The position numbers were made by a program, and so were the translations under genes. 64,000 nt of DNA. It comes from Desulfobulbus alkaliphilus (GTDB lineage Bacteria > Desulfobacterota > Desulfobulbia > Desulfobulbales > Desulfobulbaceae). The stretch's first letter is position 1. Each line of letters opens with the position of its first letter. The notes under the pieces were generated by a model that was not told the DNA's origin, did not search any database, and saw nothing but the letters and a program-made list of their open reading frames with translations. Location of the stretch: positions 1-64,000 of the forward strand of contig NZ_JAFFQC010000015.1 in NCBI RefSeq assembly GCF_016918545.1, given 5' to 3'. This document shows positions 44,221 to 51,739 of this stretch, in pieces.

Positions 44221-45119
44221 ACGACATAGCCGCTGCCGCCCCCAATCGTGTGACTATCCGCGTCTGGGGAGACTTTGCCTGTTTTACCCGGCCCGAAATG
44301 AAGGTCGAGCGCGTCAGTTACCCCGTTATCACGCCATCAGCAGCGCGCGGTATCTTGGAGGCGATATATTGGGAACCGCAGATGTATTACCTGATTGATA
44401 GCATCCACATTATCAGGCGCGGGCGCTGGATTTCTTTTCGCCGTAACGAGGTTATCTGCTTTATCAGCCTGGATAACGCAAAAAGCTGGATGAATGGGAC
44501 GCGTAAAGTTTCACCCATCCAGGCCGGAGGCGGCGCGGCCGATGGCACCCAGCGCAACATGCTGGCCCTACAAGGGGTCGAATACCTCATTACCGCTGAA
44601 GTCCGCTTAACCTCTCTTGCCAGGCAGCCCCGCTGCAATCTTGCCAAATACCTTGACCAGATCAAGCGCCGCGCCGCCGTTGGCAAGTGCTTCCACCGCC
44701 CTGCCTTTGGTGTCCGCGAATTTGACGCCAACTTTGCGCTGGAAGAAAATGCTGACACCACCTTTGCCCGCCGCCAGCGGGAACTCGGCGCGGAGGCCAC
44801 GCCGCTGATTCATTATGAACCGCTGGGGCTCATGCTCTACGACGTGTTTGACCACAACCAGCGTGAGCAAGGGTTCCGTTGGTTACGCGAGGAAGAAATC
44901 AAAACGAATCGGCAACACTTTGAAGAGGAGATTACCGGGCTGAAGAAAACCGAGCAAAATAGGCGTCGTAAGGTATACGCAGCCAATGAGAGGTGCTTTG
45001 AGGGACAAAAAATTCAGCCGCACTCAGCGTTTTTTCAGGCGGAAATCCGTGATTCGGTGCTGCAGTGCCACCCGGATGCCGTCGAAATTTTACTTCAGGA
45101 TATGGGAGGAGAACACTGA
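44217..45119 (+). CDS. cas5c: Cas5c (Cas5d), pre-crRNA processing endonuclease and Cascade subunit
   Basis: In type I-C systems Cas5c replaces Cas6: it cuts the repeat RNA and stays on the 5' handle. The protein shows VTIRVWGDFACFTRPEMKVERVSYPVITPSAARGILEAIYW at the N-terminus and the KCFHRPAFGVREFDANF segment, which carries the Lys/His of the processing site. The 300-aa length is above the usual 220-250; the extra part is a charged C-terminal extension (about 235-300). It overlaps cas3 by four bases and is followed directly by cas8c. Confidence 0.93.
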   Translation: MNDIAAAAPNRVTIRVWGDFACFTRPEMKVERVSYPVITPSAARGILEAIYWEPQMYYLIDSIHIIRRGRWISFRRNEVICFISLDNAKSWMNGTRKVSPIQAGGGAADGTQRNMLALQGVEYLITAEVRLTSLARQPRCNLAKYLDQIKRRAAVGKCFHRPAFGVREFDANFALEENADTTFARRQRELGAEATPLIHYEPLGLMLYDVFDHNQREQGFRWLREEEIKTNRQHFEEEITGLKKTEQNRRRKVYAANERCFEGQKIQPHSAFFQAEIRDSVLQCHPDAVEILLQDMGGEH

Positions 45120-45120
45120 C

Positions 45121-47178
45121 ATGCTCCTCAAACATTTTTACGATTATGCCCAGTCCCGTAACCTGCTTGCTGACCTCGCCTTTGCGCCCAAAGCGGTGCG
45201 CTGGATTATCGACCTGGACACTGTTGGGAATTGTTTAGGTGTCGTCGAGGTTGGCGATGGTAAACGTGGCCAGGATTATTCCTGTCCGCAAACCACGCGA
45301 AATAAAAATGCCGGTGGGGTAGCAGAATTTCTCGCCGATGGCATTACTGCGATTTTTAATTGTGACACCGATCCTGTACCCAAAAAAAAACGCACAGAAA
45401 ACCAGGAGAAAGATCGTCAGAAAAATAACTTAATCAAACATGAGGATTTCTGGGAACAAGTAGAAGTGGCGGCAACCGAAACGAAGCACCCTGGACTATT
45501 AGCACTCCGGACATTTTGTCAGAAATTGGCGGTAAGCGACGCACCAATTTTACAATTCGGCAAACCTACCGGCGCCAAGGCTGATGCCAAATCTGCATGG
45601 CTGCTCCGAGTTTCTGGGGAAGAAAAGAAACTTGGTGCGGAAAATTTCACCTTTCGCGTGGATGGTGAATTGCTCATCGAAAACAGCACGATTCGTGATT
45701 GGTGGCGCGCCCAATACACCGCTGAAGTCAACACCGCCCGCAGAAACACAACTCGCGGCTTGTGCATGGTCACCGGCTATTTGAATCAACCCATCGCTCT
45801 TACGCATACACCCAAAATAGAGGGTGTACCCAATACATCTTTTGGTGCGACCATTGTGTCCTTTGATAAAGACGCCTTCACTTCTTACGGTTTCGATCAA
45901 AGTCTGAACGCGCCAACCTCCGATGAAGCCGCTACCGCCTATTGCACGGCGCTTAATCACATGATCGAAAAGGAAGAAACCTCGCTGCGTATAGGGCAGA
46001 CAATATTTTGTTTCTGGGCTGTTCAGAACAAAGCGGCGGGAGGAAGGTTCGCCCAACTGCTCAATAAACCCGATCCGCAATCTGTACGGAGTTTTCTTGT
46101 TTCTCCTTGGGCGGGAATTGCGCGTGACTTGGCAAAAAAAGATACATTCCTCGCTGTGACGCTCGCGGGCAATAAAGGGCGTGTCGTAGTTCGTCACTGG
46201 CTACAGCAATCTTTGGAGCAGGCCATCGGAAATTTTCAGAAATGGTTCGCTGATCTGGAAATACACGTCCCGCCAAAAACACAAACCGCCAAAAAACCTA
46301 TTAATGTGGACAAGCAAACAGAATGCAATCCGCTCTCAGTTTATTGGCTCGCCAACACGACCGTCCGTGAAACTAAAGATCTGCCACCGGAATTTCCCAC
46401 CCAGTTATACCGCGCCGCGCTGGAAAACACCGCGCCGTCTCCTCTGCTCATCAAGCCAATTTTAGCCCAATTGCAATCGCGGCTTTTGCGCGATGAAAAT
46501 TACAGCCTCATTTACGACCAGAGCCGCTTTGCCTTGCTCAAACTGATAGTCAACCGCAACCGAAAGGAAACCGACATGGAAATCAAACCACAACTTGCTG
46601 CTGATACCGATGACCCTGCCTATAATTGCGGGCGTTTGCTGTCCGTCCTCTCCGAAACTCAAAAGAAAGCGCAAGGTTACCCCAAAGGGTTCTCAGGCGT
46701 TGCTGAACGCTATTTCGGCACGGCCAGCGTCTCACCAGCAACCGTCCTGCCACTTTTGCTCCGGCTCAACCGCCACCACCTTGACAAAATCCGCAAGTCA
46801 GGCGGTAACGCGTATGAAGAAGTCGTTATCCGGAATATTGTAGCGAAGTTTAAACCGACAAATGACACGACGCCGCCTGTATTTCCACGCATTCTCAATC
46901 TACAGGAGCAAGGTCGGTTCGTTCTTGGTTTCTATCAGCAGCAGGCTGAGGATGCCAACGCACGCATAGCGTTCAAGGTGCTGATGTACCTTGAAGAAAC
47001 GGATACAACGGCTCACGCGAAAGCGCTTGCATTACAAGAAAACGATACCAAAACTTTTTATGAGAAGGTCAGCCAGCATTACGGTTCCGGCTCTTTTAAG
47101 GATTGGATCGACAAGAAACAGAAAATGGCAAAGTCTCCTTCTTTAGCCAACGTATCTACCCTTTTCGACAACGAATAG
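45121..47178 (+). CDS. cas8c: Cas8c (Csd1), large subunit of type I-C Cascade
   Basis: The 685-aa subunit recognises the PAM. The start MLLKHFYDYAQSRNLLADLAF and later motifs fit Csd1: SAWLLRVSGEEKKLG, CMVTGYLNQPIALTHTPKIEGVPN, SFDKDAFTSYGFDQSLNAPTSDEAATAY, HWLQQSLEQAIGNFQKWF and GRLLSVLSETQKKAQG. ATG 45121 has GGGAGGAG upstream; a frame to 44986 lies inside cas5c and was rejected. In type I-C loci an internal start near the C-terminus often gives a Cas11c small subunit; I could not place one with confidence here. Confidence 0.95.
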   Translation: MLLKHFYDYAQSRNLLADLAFAPKAVRWIIDLDTVGNCLGVVEVGDGKRGQDYSCPQTTRNKNAGGVAEFLADGITAIFNCDTDPVPKKKRTENQEKDRQKNNLIKHEDFWEQVEVAATETKHPGLLALRTFCQKLAVSDAPILQFGKPTGAKADAKSAWLLRVSGEEKKLGAENFTFRVDGELLIENSTIRDWWRAQYTAEVNTARRNTTRGLCMVTGYLNQPIALTHTPKIEGVPNTSFGATIVSFDKDAFTSYGFDQSLNAPTSDEAATAYCTALNHMIEKEETSLRIGQTIFCFWAVQNKAAGGRFAQLLNKPDPQSVRSFLVSPWAGIARDLAKKDTFLAVTLAGNKGRVVVRHWLQQSLEQAIGNFQKWFADLEIHVPPKTQTAKKPINVDKQTECNPLSVYWLANTTVRETKDLPPEFPTQLYRAALENTAPSPLLIKPILAQLQSRLLRDENYSLIYDQSRFALLKLIVNRNRKETDMEIKPQLAADTDDPAYNCGRLLSVLSETQKKAQGYPKGFSGVAERYFGTASVSPATVLPLLLRLNRHHLDKIRKSGGNAYEEVVIRNIVAKFKPTNDTTPPVFPRILNLQEQGRFVLGFYQQQAEDANARIAFKVLMYLEETDTTAHAKALALQENDTKTFYEKVSQHYGSGSFKDWIDKKQKMAKSPSLANVSTLFDNE

Positions 47179-47214
47179 CTATCAACGTCAATCAAACAAC
47201 AAAGGAAACCAGCC

Positions 47215-48201
47215 ATGAGCATCCTCACAAACCGCCACGACTTTCTCCTTCTCTTCGAAGTCACGAACGGCAACCCCAATGGCGACCCTGATGCGGGTAA
47301 CATGCCGCGTATTGATCCCAACAGCAACCGGGGCATCGTTTCCGATGTCTGCCTGAAACGCAAGGTTCGCAATTTTGTGGAACAGTTTGCTCCTGCCCGT
47401 GAAACCGCCACAGCCAACGGTTTTGACATTCTCGTCAAACAGGGCGCGGTCATCGAAACCGAACAGAAAACGGCTATTGCCTTTGTACAAAACGAGAAGA
47501 ATCCCGATCAACTCACGGGCGCGACCGAGGCTGAAAAAGCAAAGAATTGGCTATGCCGCAAGTTTTATGATGTGCGTACCTTTGGCGGTGTGCTTTCCAC
47601 CGGTGACGATATTATGAAAGGTTCCGCCTGGGGCCAGGTGCGCGGCCCAGTACAGTTTACCTTCGGGCAGTCCTATGATCCTATTACACCGTTGGAAATA
47701 GCAATAAATGTTTGCGCTGCTCGTAAAGAATTGAAGAAAAAAAATCCAACCGAAAAAGAACTCGCGGACAACATCATTGCCCAAACAGGTACGCAAGGAA
47801 GAAAACACATCGTCCCCTACGCGCTGTACGCAGCCAAAGGTTATGTCTCACCTGCCTTCGCCGAACGTACCGGCTTTTCTCAAGCTGACTTGGACCTGCT
47901 GTTTGAAGCTCTGGCAAACATGTTTGAGCACGACCGATCCGCCGCTCGTGGCGAAATGATTGTGCGCGGGATTTATGATTTTGAGCATGTCGGCACCCAG
48001 GCGGATGCCAATTCCGAACAAAACAAACGAGAGGCGCGTTTGGGCTGTGCCCACGCCCATGAGCTTTTCGAGGGCATCAAGGTTCAGTTGCGGCCCGGAA
48101 AAGACTTTCCCGAATCCTTTGCCGACTATTTGGTTGAAAATGCTTGGATAGACGCAACCCTGCCAAGGGGGGTGCGGCTTCATCTCCGGCATACCAGATA
48201 A
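47215..48201 (+). CDS. cas7c: Cas7c (Csd2), backbone subunit of type I-C Cascade
   Basis: The 328-aa RAMP-fold protein coats the crRNA spacer. Family motifs: FLLLFEVTNGNPNGDPDAGNMPRID near the N-terminus, RGIVSDVCLKRKVRNFVE, YDVRTFGGVLSTGDDI, GSAWGQVRGPVQFTFGQSYDPI, and KHIVPYALYAAKGYVSPAFAERTGF. AAAGGAAA precedes ATG 47215. A terminator follows at 48288, separating it from the fic-cas4-cas1-cas2 half of the locus. Confidence 0.96.
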   Translation: MSILTNRHDFLLLFEVTNGNPNGDPDAGNMPRIDPNSNRGIVSDVCLKRKVRNFVEQFAPARETATANGFDILVKQGAVIETEQKTAIAFVQNEKNPDQLTGATEAEKAKNWLCRKFYDVRTFGGVLSTGDDIMKGSAWGQVRGPVQFTFGQSYDPITPLEIAINVCAARKELKKKNPTEKELADNIIAQTGTQGRKHIVPYALYAAKGYVSPAFAERTGFSQADLDLLFEALANMFEHDRSAARGEMIVRGIYDFEHVGTQADANSEQNKREARLGCAHAHELFEGIKVQLRPGKDFPESFADYLVENAWIDATLPRGVRLHLRHTR

Positions 48202-48287
48202 AAACATTTGCGGAATCATCCCTAAAGAGGCAAGGAAGGATAGACTATTTTGAAACTCGGCGAGCTTTTTGAGACGGCAGTTGTCCG

Positions 48288-48323
48288 GGAATCTCGGACT
48301 GCTGCCGCCGAGATTCCTTTTTT
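48288..48323 (+). terminator. Intrinsic terminator after cas7c
   Basis: GGAATCTCGG, a 10-base loop and CCGAGATTCC, then TTTTTT. A perfect 10-bp stem within the cas locus, 86 bp after cas7c and 20 bp before the RhuM-Fic gene. A 27-codon TTG frame (48250-48333, LKLGELFETAVV...) spans it and is probably not a gene. Confidence 0.8.
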
Positions 48324-48343
48324 GATCAAATAATCCACTAAAA

Positions 48344-49408
48344 ATGTTGATTAAAACCTTGAATGACCGATTGACAATAACAATTTCTTGTTCTGCAGGT
48401 GACGATTCCGTTGTTTTCTACCAAACGGAAGACGGCCAGACTAGGCTGGAAGTCTGTCTTCACGAGGAAACTGTCTGGCTCTCGTTGACCCAAATGGCTC
48501 AGCTGTTCGAACGTGATAAGTCGGTGATATCGAGGCATCTCCGGAATATTTTCCGTGAAGGGGAGTTGAGCAGAGCGGCAGTTGTTGCAAAAAATGCAAC
48601 AACTGCCGCGGACGGCAAAACGTACCAAGTGGATTATTTCAATCTGGATGCGATCATCTCCGTCGGCTACCGGGTGAACTCCAAACGTGGTACCCAGTTT
48701 CGCATCTGGGCTTCCTCTGTGCTCAAGGACTATCTGGTTAAGGGCTATGCCCTCAACCAGCGGCGGCTGGCGGAGCAGGGCGTGGCCGAACTGCGCGGGG
48801 TGCTGGACCTCTTGACCACAACCATGGAACACAATCAACTGGCCAACGAAACCGGCTTGGCGGTGGTGGAGTTGGTACGGTGCTACGGGCTGAGCTGGCA
48901 ACTGTTGCTCCAGTATGACGAAGATCGGTTGTCCTTGCCGGCCGGCCTCAGCCGGGGTGAAGTCGCGGGATTTGATCTGACGGTGGTGCGCCGGGGTATC
49001 GTCTGTTTGCGCGATGATCTGGCGGGCCGAGGCGAGGCCACCGGCCTTTTTGGCCAAGAGCGCGGAGACAGCCTGGCGGGTATCCTCGGCGCCATCCATC
49101 AGACCTTCGGCGGCGAGGATCTCTACCCCAGTATCGAGGAGAAGGCGGCCCATCTGCTCTATTTCGTGATCAAGGATCATCCCTTCAGCGACGGCAACAA
49201 GCGCATCGGCTCTTTTCTCTTTCTCCTCTATTTGCAGGAGTGCGGGCTTCTCGAGACGGTTCGCTTCGACAACAAGGCGCTGGTGGCCTTGGCGTTGCTT
49301 GTCGCAGCCTCGGACCCGACCCAGAAAGATGTACTCATCCGGTTGATAGTCAATCTCCTGAGCGCATCCGGGGAAGGGAATAAAAAGGGAGGGTTTGCAA
49401 CGGTTTGA
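48344..49408 (+). CDS. RhuM-family protein with C-terminal Fic domain, inserted in the cas operon
   Basis: The 354-aa protein joins an N-terminal RhuM (virulence-protein) domain (EDGQTRLEVCLHEETVWLSLTQMAQLFERDKSVISRHLRNIFREGEL, then VDYFNLDAIISVGYRVNSKRGTQFRIWASSVLKDYLVKGYALNQRRL) to a Fic/Doc domain. The Fic motif HPFSDGNKRIG (His279) is complete, so AMP- or phosphate-transfer activity is plausible. Such proteins are usually treated as toxin-like; no antitoxin gene is adjacent. It lies between cas7c and cas4, where type I-C operons normally have nothing. It has no clear ribosome site. Confidence 0.88.
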   Translation: MLIKTLNDRLTITISCSAGDDSVVFYQTEDGQTRLEVCLHEETVWLSLTQMAQLFERDKSVISRHLRNIFREGELSRAAVVAKNATTAADGKTYQVDYFNLDAIISVGYRVNSKRGTQFRIWASSVLKDYLVKGYALNQRRLAEQGVAELRGVLDLLTTTMEHNQLANETGLAVVELVRCYGLSWQLLLQYDEDRLSLPAGLSRGEVAGFDLTVVRRGIVCLRDDLAGRGEATGLFGQERGDSLAGILGAIHQTFGGEDLYPSIEEKAAHLLYFVIKDHPFSDGNKRIGSFLFLLYLQECGLLETVRFDNKALVALALLVAASDPTQKDVLIRLIVNLLSASGEGNKKGGFATV

Positions 49409-49578
49409 GCAGGATGTTGCCGTCAGCGCTCAACGCCTCAAGCTACTGGGCAGGGGGGCCAGTGAAGCGCATCGCGCAACGGTTTGGGGATGATCACCTC
49501 GCCCTTGCTACTGGAAAGTGTGGTGGTTTCCGTGATACCCTTTTGGTAAGAAATTTTGAGACCATCATAAACTCGGAG

Positions 49579-50238
49579 ATGAGCGTGTCAAGCGAGCTGT
49601 ATCCCCAAGGGGAACACAATGAGGATGATTTGGTGATGATATCCGCCCTCCAGCATTACCTTTTTTGTCCCAGAAGATGCGCTCTGGTGCACATCGAGCA
49701 GCAGTGGCAGGAGAACCGGTTGACCGCCGAAGGGCGCATCCTTCATGAAAGGGTACATGGTGGCGGCCGGGAATCGCGGCGAACCCTGCGGGTGGAATAT
49801 GACGTGCCCATCCGTTCACTGCGACTGGGGTTGATTGGCCGAGCCGACATCGTCGAATTCCATCGACAGGATGATGGGCCGTGGCAGCCCCTGCCGGTGG
49901 AGTACAAGCGTGGGCGGCCTAAAAAGGATGATATCGACCGGGTGCAGCTCTGTGCCCAGGCCATCTGTCTGGAAGAAATGCTGGATTGTGTTGTCCCCGA
50001 GGGTGCGCTCTATTACGGTTTGAAGAAACGGCGTACGACGGTGGTCTTTGACGCCGGTTTACGGGATAAAACCGTGCAGACAGCGGCTGAACTTCATGCC
50101 CTTCTGGCCAAGGGCCGAACACCGCCGCCCCAGTACGACAAACGTTGCGAAAGTTGTTCCTTCCTGCCACTATGCTTGCCCAGGGTGGCGACGCGAAAAC
50201 AGGTAGGTACGTACCTGCGGAGGATGGTGAGAACATGA
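49579..50238 (+). CDS. cas4: Cas4 exonuclease of CRISPR adaptation
   Basis: The 219-aa RecB-like nuclease with an Fe-S cluster trims prespacers and helps select PAM-containing ones. Visible: YLFCPRRCALVHIEQQW (first Cys near residue 30), GRILHERVH, GLIGRADIVEF (Asp), PVEYKRGRPKKDDIDRVQLCAQAICLEEM (ExK and Q motif) and a final CESCSFLPLC cluster. The frame is open back to 49405 but family length favours ATG 49579; the segment 49409-49578 would then be non-coding. The stop overlaps cas1 (ATGA). Confidence 0.93.
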   Translation: MSVSSELYPQGEHNEDDLVMISALQHYLFCPRRCALVHIEQQWQENRLTAEGRILHERVHGGGRESRRTLRVEYDVPIRSLRLGLIGRADIVEFHRQDDGPWQPLPVEYKRGRPKKDDIDRVQLCAQAICLEEMLDCVVPEGALYYGLKKRRTTVVFDAGLRDKTVQTAAELHALLAKGRTPPPQYDKRCESCSFLPLCLPRVATRKQVGTYLRRMVRT

Positions 50239-51263
50239 AAAAACATCTCAACACCTTGTTTGTCACCACCCAGGGTGCCTACCTGGCCAAGGACGGTGAG
50301 ACCGTGGCGGTGCGCATCGAGGGGGCAACGGTACTGCGGGTGCCTGTGCATACCCTGGACTCGATTGTCTGTTTCGGCAATGTCGGCTGCAGTCCCTTTT
50401 TAATGGGCTTTTGCGGTGAACGTCAGGTTGGCTTGAGTTTCTTGAGCGAAAACGGCCGGTTTCTCGCCCGGGTTCAGGGCCCGACCTCGGGTAATGTTCT
50501 GCTGCGGCGGGAGCAATATCGCCGGGCTGATGATCCTGGGTTTTCCGCTGCCGTGGCTGGCGCCTGTGTGCTGGGTAAGATTGCTAACTGCCGGACCGTG
50601 TTGTTGCGATCGCTACGCGATCATGGCGACAAGCTTGATCAGCAGGCCATGCAGGAGGCCATCGACCGATTGGGGGCCGCCATCAGGCGGTTGCAGGGAG
50701 GATTGGATCTTGATGCGGCCCGCGGGGTGGAAGGTGATGCGGCCAGGGTCTATTTCGGCGTCTTCGACCATCTCATTGTCCGTGATAAGGAACATTTTTT
50801 CATGCGCCAACGAAGCCGCCGTCCTCCGCTCGACCGCATCAACTGTCTGCTATCCTTCTTATATACCCTGGTGCTTAATGATATCCGTTCGGCCTTGGAA
50901 TTGGTCGGCCTGGATCCGGCAGTGGGCTACCTTCATCGTGATCGCCCCGGAAGGGCAGGCTTGGCCCTTGACATGATGGAGGAGTTCCGTCCATTGGCGG
51001 ACCGCTTGGCGGTCTCGCTCGTCAATCTGGGTCAGGTACAGCGAAATGATTTCGTTGTCAGTGACGGCGGTGCGGTACGGATGAGCGATGAGGCCCGTAA
51101 AACCCTGCTGGTTGCCTATCAAAAACGCAAGCAGGAGGAGATGGTCCACCCGTTTGTTGAGGAAAAGATGACTCTGGGACTGTTTTTTCACATTCAGGCC
51201 CTATTGTTTGCCCGGTATTTGCGTGGCGAACTGGATGGTTATCCGCCGGTGATCTGGAAATAG
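50235..51263 (+). CDS. cas1: Cas1 integrase
   Basis: The 342-aa Cas1 integrates new spacers together with Cas2. Visible: LNTLFVTTQGAYLAKDGETVAVRIEGATVLRVPVHTLDSIVCFGNVGCSPFLMGFC, LDAARGVEGDAARVYFGVFDHL (metal Glu), LNCLLSFLYTLVLNDIRSALELVGLDPAVGYLHRDRPGRAGLALDMMEEFRPLADR in essence, with the metal His and Asp/Glu residues in place. The frame extends upstream inside cas4; ATG 50235 overlaps the cas4 stop. Confidence 0.96.
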   Translation: MKKHLNTLFVTTQGAYLAKDGETVAVRIEGATVLRVPVHTLDSIVCFGNVGCSPFLMGFCGERQVGLSFLSENGRFLARVQGPTSGNVLLRREQYRRADDPGFSAAVAGACVLGKIANCRTVLLRSLRDHGDKLDQQAMQEAIDRLGAAIRRLQGGLDLDAARGVEGDAARVYFGVFDHLIVRDKEHFFMRQRSRRPPLDRINCLLSFLYTLVLNDIRSALELVGLDPAVGYLHRDRPGRAGLALDMMEEFRPLADRLAVSLVNLGQVQRNDFVVSDGGAVRMSDEARKTLLVAYQKRKQEEMVHPFVEEKMTLGLFFHIQALLFARYLRGELDGYPPVIWK

Positions 51264-51272
51264 GAGGCGGTT

Positions 51273-51563
51273 ATGATGGTTTTGGTGAGTTACGACGTGC
51301 GCACCAGCGAACCGGGCGGCGCCAAGCGACTGCGCCGGGTGGCCAAGGTTTGCAGCAATTATGGCCAGCGGGTTCAGTTTTCGGTTTTTGAGTGCATGGT
51401 GGACCCGGCACAATGGACCAGGATGCGTCAGCTTCTGATTGATGAGATCGATGTTGAGGCCGACAGTCTCCGCTTTTATTTCCTCGGCGCTAATTGGCGG
51501 AATCGGTTTGAGCATGTTGGTGCCAAGGAGAGTCTGGACCAGGAGGGCCCGTTGATTGTGTGA
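51273..51563 (+). CDS. cas2: Cas2, adaptation complex subunit
   Basis: The 96-aa ferredoxin-fold protein (MVLVSYDVRTSEPGGAKRLRRVAKVCSNYG; VQFSVFECMVDPAQWTRM; SLRFYFLGANW) bridges the two Cas1 dimers. It is 9 bp after cas1 and is the last gene before the leader and array. Confidence 0.95.
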   Translation: MMVLVSYDVRTSEPGGAKRLRRVAKVCSNYGQRVQFSVFECMVDPAQWTRMRQLLIDEIDVEADSLRFYFLGANWRNRFEHVGAKESLDQEGPLIV

Positions 51564-51739
51564 AATAGGAGCCGCGAACCGTTCGTAACCAGTATACCCT
51601 GGCAGGTTCGCGACACTCGTTAATGCGATGGTTGAGATAATTTGGCGAGGTGAAAGGAGGTGATCAATTCTCCCCAAAAAACAACGATCGCGGAATGTGT
51701 TGAAAAAAATGACTGGTAGCACAATGTTACCAGTCAACG
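51564..51739 (+). promoter_or_regulatory. CRISPR leader with two inverted repeats
   Basis: The 176-bp A/T-richer stretch between cas2 and the first repeat is the leader, as shown by the degenerate repeat at the opposite array end. It holds CGCGAACC (51573-51580) with GGTTCGCG (51605-51612). A perfect 9-bp inverted repeat TGACTGGTA/TACCAGTCA (51710-51718, 51728-51736) lies three bases before the first repeat. An AGGAGGTGATCA stretch at about 51656 resembles the anti-SD complement but no frame follows. Confidence 0.75.

Noticed and set aside
48250-48333. 27-codon frame LKLGELFETAVV... between cas7c and the Fic gene
   Set aside because: It spans the terminator hairpin and has a TTG start; more likely a remnant or chance.
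49405-49578. N-terminal extension of cas4 starting at TTG 49405
   Set aside because: The 58 added residues do not resemble Cas4, and ATG 49579 gives normal family length.
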